DNA of 64,000 nt from Cyathus striatus. Its lineage: Eukaryota > Basidiomycota > Agaricomycetes > Agaricales > Nidulariaceae. Position numbers and translations under genes: made by a program. Positions 1 to 13,001 of the stretch are shown piece after piece. The notes beneath the pieces are model-generated. The model made no database searches, was not told the origin of the DNA, and was given only the letters and a program-made list of their open reading frames with translations. The DNA lies in contig JAOVFP010000008.1 in assembly GCA_025738555.1 (NCBI GenBank), positions 1,736,001 through 1,800,000 of the forward strand. Reading direction: 5' to 3'. Each line of letters begins with the position of its first letter. The first letter of the stretch is position 1.

Positions 1-2251
1 AATTCCATTCTTATTACTATTCACTTACTAACGTGTTCGATTTATTAAGTACTTGATTAATGGAGAAAGTCGCCGAAGTATGTGATGTACGAACCGAACG
101 GGGACATTCTCCAGCATGTAAAGCATTTACTGTATACATCAAAGATAGCTTCATGGACTTCATGGACTTGAATTGAGCCTGCTAAAAGAACGTTTTGCAG
201 TCCAGATATTACGGAAATAATACGAGTACTTGATGTCAATGTTTAGACGTATAGCTGAGGATGTAACGTCTGGTTTCAACTGCATATTCCGAATGAAGTA
301 GGCTATACGCTTAGATTTCACCTGCGAGTCCTAAGCATTTATACATCTATGATAATTTCATTGACTTTATAGACCTGCATTGAGCATGTTAAATGAACGT
401 GTCGTAGTCCAGAGATTACGGAAGTATGTAACGAGTATTTGATTTCAATCTTTAGACATATGACTGAGGATGTTACTTACCGTTTCGACTGCAGGTTCAT
501 GAAGTAGGCATTCTACTACACGCTAAGATTACACCTTAGGTCCCTCCATCACTGAGCGTCAGAACTTCTCAGTTACTGCGGTTTCATGAATATACATACT
601 CTTCGATTACTACATCCAGTTCACCGAGAATACCGTCACATGTGTATAAACTGAGCTGTAAATGTTTCCAGGTGCTGTGTACAAAATACCTGAGGCAGGT
701 TTGGGGAGAATCCATATAGTATGAGTAGGTAATACTACGTTATTTACGAAGCCGTACGAGGATAGACGAGGACATTCTCCAAAATTAAAAACGTTTATCA
801 ATTATTATTAGATAAACTTTGCAGACCTGCATTGTACCTGCCAAATAAACGTTTCACTGTCCAGCGACTACGGAAATATGTAACACATATCTGATTTTAG
901 TCATTAATGTATACACACAGAGGATGTTTCACTTTCAGGTCCTGCGTGTTCAGCGACATCATTCATGAACATACATAATGCACGTGAATGATATATCAAG
1001 AGGGTGTGCGTATAGTGTCACTGTGGGCAACGGTGTGCGCATTAGACTTGCGGAACACATCTGACGTTCTCCCGGCAGTGCCATACTTCCAAGTTCTTAC
1101 TTCCGCTTCAACTCCGCTTCATCCTTGGACCTTCGAGAGGTTTCAGCCTTCAGGGGCATATAGGAGTGTTGGACAGCCATACGGCGTATTACTACGATTA
1201 CGCTTCCTAAAAATCGAAGGTGAACGAACGATGACCCTCATGTAGTGACTCGGAGAAATTGAACACCACCCCATTTCTTTTGTTCAGAAAACGTTCGAGC
1301 CTACCTTGTGTATTGCTATGGTTGCAACTTGCAAGTTCAATAGGCCGTTGGAAACAGATATACGCCGCACGGATACTGTCGAGTTCTTGTTTTCGGACAA
1401 GGCGCTGCGGCTACGTCTGGCTACGTAGCCTATTTCGCCATAAGTACGTCAGAACGTGGCCTTCGGTATTAATTCATGACCGTGGGCGTTAAGTGGGCGT
1501 TGATATCGCTGATGGGCACACGGAATGTAATCTTGTAGGCGTGTTATTTATGGCTGTATATTCTTGTTGGTCCGATAGGCGTGATAGCTTACATTAGCGA
1601 CACCATCACGTGACAGTTTGGTTGGGATTCGGGGCGTCGGCTGTGTGGAGAGGCTCTTTGTTCTCTTCCCCCGCAGGTCCTCGCACATATCGCTCAACGA
1701 AGGCAAGAAGTATCCTCAACCGTCCAAGCTCAAGCTGGTAGGCGACGCATTCGTCTGCTGTGAGCTGGGGTGTGTTGCAAGAAGTTGACCAGAGAAAAGA
1801 GAGAGGTAACTGCCCGAAGGTGAGGGAACTAACTGACCGGGTTCCATATCTTGCTGGCGTACTGACTTTTCATCGATTTTATAGGGTTCCAGAATATTTT
1901 CTACAACACCAACATATCAATTAACGAACGCTATTTTGTTTGCATTTTGCACGTTTTTAGGCTTTGACATTACGCTTTACGCATTGCACCGTCACGTCTC
2001 CACGAGCCACGTTCAGTAACGTCTCGACACGCTTTCACGCACAATCACGCGGCTAGCTCATCATATACACAAGAAATCTCAAATATATATACATCCTCAA
2101 GATCTCATTTCATCAAGACAGATCATCTGATCTACGACCAACGACTTTTATTTGACTTTTACGACTGCACATAGTTTTCGTTTCATTTTTGCTATTTTTT
2201 TTATCGTTTTTCGTTCGTCACGACATCAGCAATTTTCTCAAGCTTTGAATC
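1..2251. other. Non-coding left flank with degenerate repeats; promoter of next gene
   Basis: No convincing gene is seen. Roughly 137-310, 344-505 and 790-948 hold three diverged copies of one unit (see the repeat entry). From about 1600 to 2251 the sequence becomes the 5' flank of the large gene starting at 2252; its last 200 bases are pyrimidine-rich, as is common upstream of basidiomycete genes. Short open frames elsewhere in the stretch have no codon bias or motif and are treated as chance. Confidence 0.6.
137..948 (+). repeat. Three degenerate direct repeats
   Basis: Copies at about 137-310, 344-505 and 790-948 share the order: a 'gactt..atagacctgcattgag' segment, a 'cagtcca-ga-attacgga' core, 'taac-agtat-tgat', and 'gaggatgt'. 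Spacing is irregular (about 207 and 446 bp), so this is a dispersed direct repeat or an eroded element rather than a clean satellite. No terminal structure or target duplication is visible. Confidence 0.5.
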
Positions 2252-5200
2252 ATGATGCGGAATACAATGCCGCTATCGCGCCCACCCGCTGTGTCGATTT
2301 CTTCTCCCAAGGATACGCCTGTGCACACACAGGCTATTCCTTCCATTAGGCTTATCTCCGCTACCCCGTCTGCGACGGGTCTCTCTGCCTCAGAGGCAAG
2401 CAACACCTCTTTCCCCTCGTCCTTCATCCCTCCCGTACCCAGTGTCCATAACGACACCTTCGACAGTTCCTGGGCTTCCATGTCTTCCGTCCCCTCCATT
2501 TCTGTTTTAGCACCTAAGGCGGACGGAGGAGCACGGAAGAAGCTCGTGCCGAAGAAGTCCAAGCTGAGCCTTCTCTCGTCGTCCAAAGACAAGGAAAAGG
2601 AGAGGGAACGAGGAGCGAAAGATTTATCCGACGTTGCTCGTCGTGTAGGCGCTACTGGGTCCACCGCCAGAGGAGGGTTTGAGATCTACGTCGATCCCAC
2701 TGAGGACCCGGAGATGGGAGATATCGTTATGGTGAAGAAGAAGAAGTCACGCGCAGCTTTAGACGGGCTTGCATGGGGAGGTGGGGATGCGTTGGGTGAG
2801 GTTACAAACATGCCCAAGTTGAATGGGGAGGAGGGGAAGGTTAAGGTGAAGACGAGGGAGGAGAAGGATCTTGGGGGGTTGAAGGTCAAGGGGGAGACTG
2901 AGGGGAGGTGGTGGAGTATCGGGAGGGGGAGGAAGGACTCGAAAGATAAGACGAAGGAGAATAAAGTGTTGAAAGGTAGGATTGGTATATTTTCCGTATT
3001 GCATTTCGCTGACGTTTTCATTTTTCTCTAGCGTCCGAATACGACGAGGCTAAGGGCTCAATACGAGGGATTTTCTTGCCCTCACGATCAAAGAGTAAGC
3101 AGCTCACTTTCTTATCATATACTCTCGCTTACCGTCAACATAGCCCCAGAGCCTCTTCGTCTCGACGGCGAATCACGAGCACGCTTCAACTCCTTAGACT
3201 CAGGAATTCTCCTCAACACGCCTATCAACATGGGCCCTATTCCCGAAGGATTACCTATCGCTCCCGAAAACGAGAACGCTCAGCGTGGCGGGTCGACACC
3301 AGCCGCAATTCTTCTTAGCAAAAACAGCAGTCCTGCACCTCGGATGGTTCGGGGTGGTTCCACTCCGACATCTGTCCTTCTCGCGTCGTCCAAGCCCGAC
3401 GGTCCTGCGCCGTCTCCTGTTACTTATACACGTTCTGGCACGCCCACCGCTGGTGGTCTCCTAGCGCCCCCTTCTGCCATTCCTGGGGGGGCAAACGCCA
3501 ACCAAGGCTCCATAGCATTGCGTGCGATCAAATCCGTCCGCTCGCTTGCGCGCATGAGCAGCTGGGCGCAGATGCGGCCCGTTGCTGATGAGGAGACCAA
3601 GGAGGAGAAGAAGGAAAAGAAGAAAGACGGGACGGTGAAGGAGAAGAAGGTCAAGAAGGAGAAAGACGGTACCGTCAAGGAGAAGAAGAAGAAGAAGGCT
3701 AAGGAGAATGTGGCCGGTGAGGAGAAGGAGGGGACGATTAAGAAGAAAAAGAAGGAGAAGAAGGAGAAGGAGGGGACTATTAAGGAGAAGAAGTCCAAGT
3801 TGAAGGTCAAGGAGGAGCCCGAGGTTGAGAAGTCCGCTACGCTGCGCTTGTCTACCAGCAGCTTCGAGGCTGGAGCACTTACAGCTTCGCCTGTTCCTTC
3901 GAGGTTTGCACCTCCCGCAGCGCAAACGCTCGGGAAGAAGAAACATAGCATCCTTGGGCTTGGACTTCCGTCCTCCATGCGCCTTCCCAATATGCGCAGT
4001 GGATCGACAGCGTCCTCAATTGTTGTCAATCCCGCAAATCCTGTAAATTCTGCGACAGTCTCTGGCAATAGGTTATCTGTGGAATCGGCCTTTAAGTTCG
4101 CAGGCAGGGACCGCGCTGCCTCTACGCTGTCCACAGCGTCTTCTCTTCGCCCTGTGTCCGTTGCTTCATCCAACTCTCGCAATTCTTCCGCGAGTGGACA
4201 CTCGGGTACTAGTGGTTCCGCTTCGATTAGGTGGGATGAGGAGGGGTTGCAACATGTTAAGGAGCAGAGGAAGAAGGAGAGGCGGGAGAAGGCTGAGAAA
4301 GATAGGAGGGAGGGTAAAGAGAGTAGGGCAGGGACGGAGGGTAGGAGGAGGACCGCAATCAGCGATATTTTCCCCGAAGTCAGTCCTGGGATGCGTACGG
4401 CGTCAGGATCATCGATTCCCCCTGCACGTGAGGAAGAGGTAGAGGAGATTGTTGAGGAGAGAGCGGCAGAGAAGGTTGTTGCATCGCCTGCTTCGAGCAC
4501 TGTCGGCAGGAAGAGCAAGTACCCAATTTTAACGATCGAGGAGGCGACCAACGATGGCCACAGTTTCGATGATGAGAGTATCTGCGAGGGCAGCATCGGG
4601 GAGGAGGGAGAGAAGGTCACCGCGACGCCAGCCAAGAAGCCGCGTCGGCGACCGATGTCGGAGCAATTGCTCGGGAAGAGTCGGCCGAAGCCGTTCCATG
4701 AGGGCGAAGACGGTAAGTCTTTCTACCATTTCTTTTCAACCCTTTCTAACTGCTATTTTCAGGCGTTCTTTCAATTCTCGACGCCGCTACCAATGACCTC
4801 GCGCAGCTGATCAACCATTTGGATTTGGAGGCAACTCCTGCAACTCCAGACATCACGCCTGCACGCCCTTCTCCTATTTCGTTGGAGGAGCTCCTCGCTG
4901 GAACGGCATCGTGCGTAATTCAGGAAAGCCCCACAAAATCGGTTCAAAGGAAGGCCTTACTCGGGGGCAGTCCTCTTAAGAAGGGATTGAGGGATAGTAC
5001 CGCGTCTATCAGCTCATTGAGGCCGTACGCAGCTGCTCAAAGCCAGGCAGCGACGATTAAGAAAGCCTCGTCGAGGGCCAACCTCATAGGCCAACAAATA
5101 GCCCCATGGAGCGTTCTCAGCCAACAGCTCTCACCGGTGAAGGAGAAGAAGGCCAGTACGCCTCCTTTTGACAAGCCTTTACCACCGACGCCCGCGACTG

Positions 5201-8200
5201 GAAAGACCTTCCGCCCTGGTCACAAGCGTACCATGACACCTGCACCGGAACCAGAGCCCGAGCTAGTCTTCAACCCATTACCCGTTGCGAGACGTAGTAG
5301 GGCCGCCCCACCGAAACTCGATTTCTCACCAGGCTCCATGTCTAAAGCTTCGAAGGAAGGGTCCGTCCGAGCCCCAATGTCATTCGTGTTTGGAGGCTCC
5401 CGTTCTTCAAGCAGGGCTGGATCGAAGGGCTCTTTGGACGATTTTGGTACCGGTTCTCTAACACCAACCGGCTCCGTATTCTCTCGTCCTGAAGGTACTC
5501 ATGCGCGCAAGCGGTCTTCTCTTGCGCCTCTGGACATTCCGAAGAGTAGCCGTTCGAGTCAAGGAAGCATGGCTGGAGGAGGTATTCCCATCCCCCCTGA
5601 GACACGCAAGTTAATCGGCATGGGAGGTACATTAGGTGGTTCCGACGTATCAGGATACAACGTTCCCGAACTCGATGCATCTGACCCCGACTCCGACGTT
5701 CCTGAGGAATTGCGGTACATCTTATCAGCATCTGGCTCTGAGCGCGACTCTATTATCGACGACACGCTTTCCTATCGCGGTGGAAACAATGTGGAGGGCA
5801 ATGAGTCTCCTATTTCCCCCTCTGAGGATATGATCCCGATTTCGGACGTTGCTCCAAGGCTTGATATGCCCATATTCCGGGCTGAGTTGGTTGATGACGC
5901 TGGCGAGCACGCTGATGTTGATGAAGGCGGTGTTACGTCTGAAGAAGACACGAACAAATCATTTGACTTCACCGGGGAACTTCAGAAACTCAATGAATCC
6001 GGCGCTTCCGATCGTCGAAGCTTCGTAGAGCAGGTGGAGAGCGCTTTCAAGACGCCAGCAAAGGTAGACCTCAGATATCTCAAGGATGGTCTGCTATGCG
6101 TCGAGGTCCCGCCTGTTCCCAAGATTCCTCTGGACTTCTCGGTGGCCATGGAAACTAGCGATTCCTCCCAAGACAGCCTATTCGATAGTTATTCGGCGTC
6201 GCGCATTGCAGATGTGAAGGAGCCAACAATGTTTAACGAGACAACCAAGGCAACCGAGGATGCTGCTAAGACCAAGAGCCACTTCGACACGATCTCTGGC
6301 TCAAGGTTACTCGACATGAGAGAACCAACTGTTCTTCAAGGGTCGGATAGCCTGGCTAGTGCTGAGTCTGAGGATATCATTATGGCTGAACCCCCACGGG
6401 CTCTGAAGATGGCTCAATCTTCCTCATCTAAAGCTTCGGATGGACAGCTCAACAGGTCTTTCAAGTTTGGCGGTGTTCCCAGTCCGAGCCCGCTTAAACC
6501 CCGGCAACCGTTAACGCTTTCGGACATCATCCCACCTCCGTCTCACACTCGGTCGCTTTCTATGTCGTCGACATTCGAGGATGAATCGGTGCTCAAGTCC
6601 ATCTACGCGAAGATTAATGCTATGCCCGAAGTACGACCTCGAGTCAACTCAGACTCCAGCTCGAAGAGGTTTATGCGCGAGGGCAACAGGAGCTCTTTCT
6701 ACATGGACTCACGACGCACATCGGCCGCCAGCTTTGTTGGATTTGAGTCCTTTGATGAAGTTCGCCGTGGTTTCGAATTCAACGATAGCCGGCCCTCGTT
6801 TTATCCTCCACCTGCAGCCACACGTCGCGTCAATCATCGTCAACACGACTCAATTTTCAGTATCGCATCGGTGTCGTCCTACGGAAGGGTAATTGACTCG
6901 GGCTCGGCGGATCCGTTCGACTATGGCTTGCCTAGTTTGCAAGAGAGGCCGTCCTCGGAGGATATGTCCATCGCCATGTCCATGAGTGTTGACGATACAT
7001 TCTCGTTCATTCATCGTCGTCCTCGCCGCACCCGTGTTGATAGCGACGCCTCGAGTTTCTATTTCAGACCTCCTATGCCTCAACGTAGCCATCGACGCCA
7101 AGAGTCCAACATGTCGACAACCTCCATCGCGCCTCCCATCAGCTTGTACAACCGCAGTTTCGCAACACACCGTCGCAACGATTCTTGGACAAGTGCAAGC
7201 TCTGTTGCACAGTCTTACGCTCTACATGGAGCTAGCGATGGTCGTGCTGCATGGGCTCGTCATCGTCCTGACTCTTCGGTTGATTCAGTCATGAGTGACT
7301 TCTCTGGTATGCATCTTGGAAGGCCTGGAATCGGTGACAAAATGTTCGACGCTGACCGTGCGATGCCCTTGGAACCTATAACGGCATCACCTTCAGAGAG
7401 CCTGGCAGCCCCCGATTTTACTAGTAGAGAGAACCGCTTCTCTTACGACTCAATTATGGACAATGATCGTCGGTCGTCGATGCAGGACTCTTTGTTCGAT
7501 AGGACCGGTCACAGAAATTCGGCTTCCTCGGAGTCACTTTTCGGGGACGATTATGCGCAACTTGGAGGACGGGGCCTCTTGCCTCCTGGCCATTTCCATT
7601 TCCGCCCGCTTTCAATCATCAGCCTGAACAGTGCCCATAGCCCGATGAAAGACGACGATACCATGATCAGCGTAAGCGTTATCTATTGATATAGGGTAAT
7701 TAATCTAATTGATTTTATTTAGATGCTCGGCGGTGGTCACGTTAGACGCCTTTCTGTAGGCTCTATCGTCAACGGTTCACCATGTGCTGCTCAAGCTGGC
7801 AAACGTAAACATGGGGCGAAGGTTTTCGACGGCTATTCCGACTCACCTAACAAGGCTCGTATCGTCGAGAAGCCGTCCATTGCCTCGACGTCGTCTTTCC
7901 AATTTGGCGGCGAGCGTATGATTAAAGCTCAACACGGTCTCTTGGAACGTCAAAGTTTGGAGGAGAGCTGTCTTATTGCTGAGGGAGAGGACCTGTCTGC
8001 TTCATGTATGTAATAGCCTTATTATCTCTGTGTCTTTACTTATGCTTCATTGTAGTCCACATGGTCCCCGTGTTCTCTAGGCCTGCGCCCGCTACAAGGT
8101 CCCGCTCCAGCACATGCACCTCAAGCTCTGGTTCTGGTGTCGACACCCCTCCCCTTTCGTCTGACGGGTCTTCGGTCTCAGGTGGCTCGCAGTCAAGCAT

Positions 8201-9303
8201 CGACCTTTCTCAATTGAACGTCATGTTGTCGAACTCCACTCACCCAATGTCGGCAACGGCTCGCAACAGGGTTCGTGCTCGTGCACGCGGTCATGGTCAT
8301 CGTAGGCGCTTTTCCACTGCTCATCAATCACGGTCGTCAGTGTACGAGACGATCGAAGAAGAGTCAAACGCGTCATCTCCTGCCAAGTCCCCTGCATCCA
8401 AGAATGGCAGCAGCCCTACGCAATGTCAGCCCGTCTACGTCGTCGACTCGGACACGGCTTCCGTACATTCGAACCCGGAAGAGTCTACTTGGAGCAATGA
8501 GAAGGGGATCACCACTCTTCGCAAGTACTACGCGCTGAAGGACGAAGCTCACCATACTGTCACGGAAAGCAAGCGCCAATGGATGGACACTCCTTTCTCT
8601 CTCTTCGCCCTTCAGTGTAAGTTCTTCGTGTTCATTAATATGTCATCTACTTATACTCGTTACAGCTTTCCAGCCCCCTCGTCATCCTGCGGGAATGCAA
8701 GCGTTGTTGGAGCATTCAGTTCAGAACTACGGACCTCTGCCTTCAGAACTCCGGCCTCGTCGCGTACGGTCACGGACCCAGTCCAGACCATCACCCTATC
8801 CACAAGCGCGTCTTTCAAAGATCACACTGTCCCCGGATCGCATTTCCAAGGCGGACTTGCAACCCTCGTTTGCTACTGCGACCAATGTAGTGCCTACGCC
8901 AGTGTTGCAGGACAAGACGATAAACGCGAACATCAGTGCCCTCCCTCACGCATTGGAGGCTCTCAAGCCGTTCTCGCCGTTCGCTATGGACGTCGAGCCG
9001 AAGCGCGAGAACGCGTTCGGCCTTGCGCCTCACGCTCGTCCCCGTGTTGGATCTACTGCTCGTCGGACTGCTCTTGGATGGTCGAAGAAGAGTAATGGAA
9101 AGGCTTCTACTGGAAAGACGTCAACGGGTCAGAAGGAAAATGTTGTTGGTCAAGCTGCGATGATGACGTGAGTGTTCATGATGTTTATGCTGGTGCAGTG
9201 TACTGATTGCTGTATGTATAGTCCGGGAGAGTCTCTTCGTCTTAGTCGTCCTCGACCTCGTGGACGCCCCACGCCAGCTTCTCAACGCCCTATTCGCGTT
9301 TAA
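2252..9303 (+). CDS. Large Ser-rich, Lys-repeat disordered protein (hypothetical)
   Basis: Eight exons keep one frame: 2252-2975, 3032-3094, 3144-4712, 4763-7671, 7723-8005, 8056-8616, 8666-9167, 9222-9303, giving 2,230 residues. Every intron is GT-AG and 46-56 bp. I do not recognise the family. The protein is almost wholly low-complexity: Ser/Pro/Thr-rich stretches, a block of repeated (D/E)GT(V/I)KEKK-like units around 3600-3830, and a later pair of related segments (SRIADVKEPTMF / SRLLDMREPTVL) that indicates internal duplication. The C-terminal third has repeated HRR-x-(D/E)S and RNDS-type basic/Ser motifs, plausible phosphosites. No membrane segment or catalytic domain is visible. A nuclear or cytoskeletal scaffold role is only a guess. 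A second ATG at 2255 is an equally good start. Confidence 0.8.
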
Positions 9304-9834
9304 AGCTGCGCCTGGCGTCCTATGATCTATCTCTCTATGCTATGCTTACACATCTATGCACCCCCTACCCATCTTACGTCTCTCACGCATCGTTTCACGA
9401 CATTTAACCATATCCGCATCCGCATACATCATCCTCATTCATATCTACCCACTCCTCCAACCAGTAACTGATGCCCATTAAAGTGTAACGAAATTCTCAA
9501 CGTCTGTGTACGATTTGTTTCTTGGAAGTTTTAGAAGTTTAGCTTTTTTTGCTTTCAGTTTTTTTGCTGTCTTTGTTGTTGTCGTGTTTGTTTTTTGCTA
9601 TCTATTGTTTCCTTTTTCGTTTTGCGACCTTGGGTCTTGCTGGGCTCTTTTGGAGTTCGGTGGAGGCGCTGGTTGGTTTCTGTACTGTTCTGTTCTGAAT
9701 CTCTTATTGCATTGGTTGTTATTCATCTACCATGTATCTAGTCGTTGATCGATAATGATACTATTCTTCAGTCTTAATGCTATCGTACACATTTATATTT
9801 AAGCATAACTAATTGCAAACTTTTAACGAATGCT
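9304..9834. other. Tail-to-tail intergenic region
   Basis: The 3' ends of the large plus-strand gene and the minus-strand PEBP gene face each other across about 530 bp. It is T-rich on the plus strand with no coding signal; it should hold both polyadenylation regions. Confidence 0.6.
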
Positions 9835-10520
9835 TTACTCGTTGGCCTTTGTCAAGAAGAACGTAGCTCCGACGAGCTTTAACCCATGATGCTGAGCGAA
9901 ATTCATCGCGTTCCATTTACGCCGTTTTTCAAATGCGGCTTGGTGTTCTGCTGCGTCGGGGTGGATTGTGATTGAACCTGATGGTTCTTCGAAGAGGAGG
10001 AATGCTGTTTGTTGTGTTAGTGTTGTACTGGGAAGGAGGAAAGGGGCGTACCGTATCGGTGGAACCCTGTTCCGGGGGGTGGACCAGGTGGGTGGTATGG
10101 TGTTGAGGATGCCTTGGGTTTATGTGCTATGACGCCTTCTTTCCCTTTGCTTGTGGGGAGAGTTATTCCTGTGATCTGATACGCTATCGTAGTGTCTGAA
10201 GGAAGAAAGAGAGGGGGGGAACGTACAACCCAATGCCTCCACTCTCCGAACTTGGGATCCGCTCTGGAAGGAGCGTCGGGGTCAGTCATAACCAACGTAT
10301 ACGTCTTCCCTTCTCCCCCCGCGGCATCGCTGAGAGGTGTAACCTTGAAATCAGGCTCTTCAAGTGTCGTATCGCGGTCTACCTTTTCCCCGGGAGGGAT
10401 TTCTGTGCCTTTGTAGATTGGCGCGATGTGGTATGTGGGGGTGAACGATTGTGCTTGGGATGTGGGAATTATGTCTGGGATTATTTCGGATTTGGAGAGG
10501 GCTGTTATGAGGTCTGTCAT
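9835..10520 (-). CDS. Phosphatidylethanolamine-binding protein (PEBP / TFS1-like)
   Basis: Three exons on the minus strand: 10520-10227, 10175-10052, 10004-9835; introns are 51 and 47 bp, and the total is 195 residues, normal for the family. The signatures are clear: DPDAPSR at about 80-86, GEWRHW at 92-97 leading into [15 protein letters not shown] at 129-139 followed by AFLLFEEP, and a C-terminal LVGATFF. These form the anion-binding pocket of PEBP proteins, which bind phospholipids or inhibit carboxypeptidase Y and kinases. The first intron is in frame apart from its length, so an unspliced reading would still be open; splicing restores the conserved HWV-ITGI join. No signal peptide is evident, so it is probably cytosolic. 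The native substrate is not deducible. Confidence 0.9.
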
Positions 10521-13001
10521 TTTGGATGTGTTGCTGTATTTCCTGTAGGTGAGGTTGAGGACGGTGGGTTTGTGAGTGGTGGATTTGACTCTGAGTGTGA
10601 GTGTGGAGAGGGCGAAGGAGATGGAGCATTTCGGAGGGGGGTGGTACCGTACGATCGTCCATGCGTCATTTGGATACTGGCGGGCCGCTGTGTCCGTGCC
10701 ATTTGGTCCTTCGTCAGGTGATGATTTCGATGTTTGTTAGGATTATTGACAATGAGAGAGATGGTTCGTTCATGGAAGAACCTGTAGCCTCATTCAGAAG
10801 AGTAGAGAATCATAACGATGATATTTGAAAGTCTTAGTCAACGATGAAAGAGCTACGTAAATTCTATAATAAATCCTGTAGAAGATTAGTTGTTGTCTTG
10901 GGCATGGTGTAAATATGAAATACTTACTAAAATTTACATCGTCAGATCAGAGATTTTAGTAGTAAAGAGCACGACAAGATGAAATATGGGGGAAGGAAAG
11001 GCAAGAGCTGGTTGCAAGAGTCGAGAGTCGAGACCTCGAGGTTACGCGCGTGTCATATTTACACATGTTTGCAAATAAACTTTTCACACAACGTGTGCTG
11101 ATTTTCTTCCGCTCGGCGCTCATCGCAAATCATCCGAATCCTTTGCTCCCGTGTCTCAGACTTATCTATGCGATTCTCTAGCCTCAGGTATCTCCTGAAA
11201 TTCTTATGTAACAACACGGCCAAAAGACCCATACCATTCGTACAAAATTTCAAATTTCAAGAAAAATAGCCATCTCAACAACGTACCTGTTGAAAATCTC
11301 TTCGCCACAGTGCCTGCTGCATGACATGAACATCCCAACCTCGGGATCTCAACAACACAAAATTCGCATTTTAGGATTCTACACATCTAGCTCCTTAAGT
11401 GATGAAATCTAACCCGGTACACCTCTCGTACCGGAGTCCTGAATCCCGGCTGTGGGGGTCCCGCGTTTGCTTGCTCTTCCGTAGGTATCTGCAGCTGATA
11501 CTTATCTGATCCAATCGACCTTCCAAGAACTTTTTTCCTCGATGTTGGTGTTGCGGGGCTCCACACTTCTTATCGTATGTCCGCATCGCATAACTCTCTG
11601 AATTACGGCATGTCATGTCGTAATTTACAGAATAATTCGTTCGTGCTCTGGTGAGTACTACTAATCATTATACTTTACTAATTTTCAACACGCTGGTAAG
11701 AGCTAACAATACACGCTACACCGTCATCTGACATCACGATAATCTACCGTGCTGCGGTCGGTATCTGTAAACTAACCCTTAAAACATGTGAATTGACTTG
11801 AGCCACGCGCAAGTCGTGTCTGGTGACAACACTCCAAGACCTGAGCGGACATAATAAGTCTCACAGTCGAGGTGAGTCTAATAGTCTTTTTTGCACTATC
11901 GTTTATCACCGAAAAACGTGGCTAGGGATGATGATGATGAGATGTTTAAACGCGCAAGTCCTTTTCGGAGGCTTTTTTCGTTTTCTTTCCATTCTGATAC
12001 TCCATCATCTTCATACATCACGAGTTGCAATTTTTTACTTGGTTTCATATGAAGCAGTAGTGATTTTACGATAAGAAAAATTACGACTCCTCTCCTCGGA
12101 CTGAATATACGGTAAGCTGTGCCAGACTCTCGTCCTCCATATTTTTCCGAGACTCCGAGTTCCGAAGGTCAGCATCATCAATAGGCAAAAATATAACATC
12201 CATTTCTCGTAACCCGTGCCCACCCCACCTCACCTGACCATCCACCAGCGTAACCAAGGAACGAACAACTTGATTTCAAGTTGCTCCTTTCGCCTCTCAA
12301 CAACCAGAAAAAAGAGACTCTAACCAGAAGCAGAAACTGATCGCTTTAGATATCCCTTACGACCTTCTTAAATCTTTCCGGTCCCTTGATATTTTTGTTT
12401 GCTTCTCTTTTTTCTGAGTTATTTGTATTCGGAATCGTATTCGTATTCAATTCCACCACGAGACGATGCCCGACACCATTTGCCACGTGGGATTTTTAAA
12501 TATGTGGTTCCGGTGCTATGTTTGAGCTCATTCTACAGTCTGCTCACGCATGATGCTTTATTACTTATGGTTTTGGTTCCCATCAGCTTTCTTCTGCTCC
12601 ACTCCGATTTACTTCCCTATCAAAAAAAACGAAGGGAAAATACCTAGTGTCCTCACGGTCCTGAGAGGTATTCGGAATCCGGATAGTAAGCAAGTAAGTA
12701 AGCAAGTACCTACTTGCGTCCTACCAGATTCTGATTTTTCCCGGTACCGCTCAGTGCCGCTACTTTTCCCCGTGGTATACATCTATAATTATCATAGCGC
12801 TGTATCGTCAGTTCATCATCCCGCGTGGTTGAGTACAACAGCTGATCTGCTATCCTTACTTCGATATAGTTCAGTAGAGATGTCATGCCACAATGATCGC
12901 ATCTAGAAGTGTTGGTGGAGGAGGTATAAAGATGTTATGGAGTTTCACGATGAGTTTACAAGGCACCTCGTCTTTTCACCTCTTACTGCTACTAAGCTGA
13001 T
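10521..13001. other. 2.5 kb without a recognised gene; amylase 5' flank
   Basis: Only short unbiased frames are present. About 12660-12720 has a small run of 'gtaag/caag' repeats. The last few hundred bases must contain the regulatory region of the amylase gene; a TATA box is visible at 12925. No transposon ends or homology to other parts of the window were seen. Confidence 0.5.
12925..12931 (+). promoter_or_regulatory. TATA box of the alpha-amylase gene
   Basis: TATAAAG lies 77 bp before the amylase start codon, a normal position for a fungal core promoter with a short leader. Confidence 0.55.

Noticed and set aside
2218..4635. Long open frames on the minus strand (for example 3424-4635 and 2218-2664)
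   Set aside because: They lie antisense to the Ser/Lys-rich gene; their Ser/Leu/Phe composition is the complement of its Lys/Glu/Ser codons and they have no motifs.
10360..10721. Plus-strand and alternative minus-strand frames around the PEBP gene start
   Set aside because: They overlap the PEBP exon in other frames or its 5' flank, without motifs.
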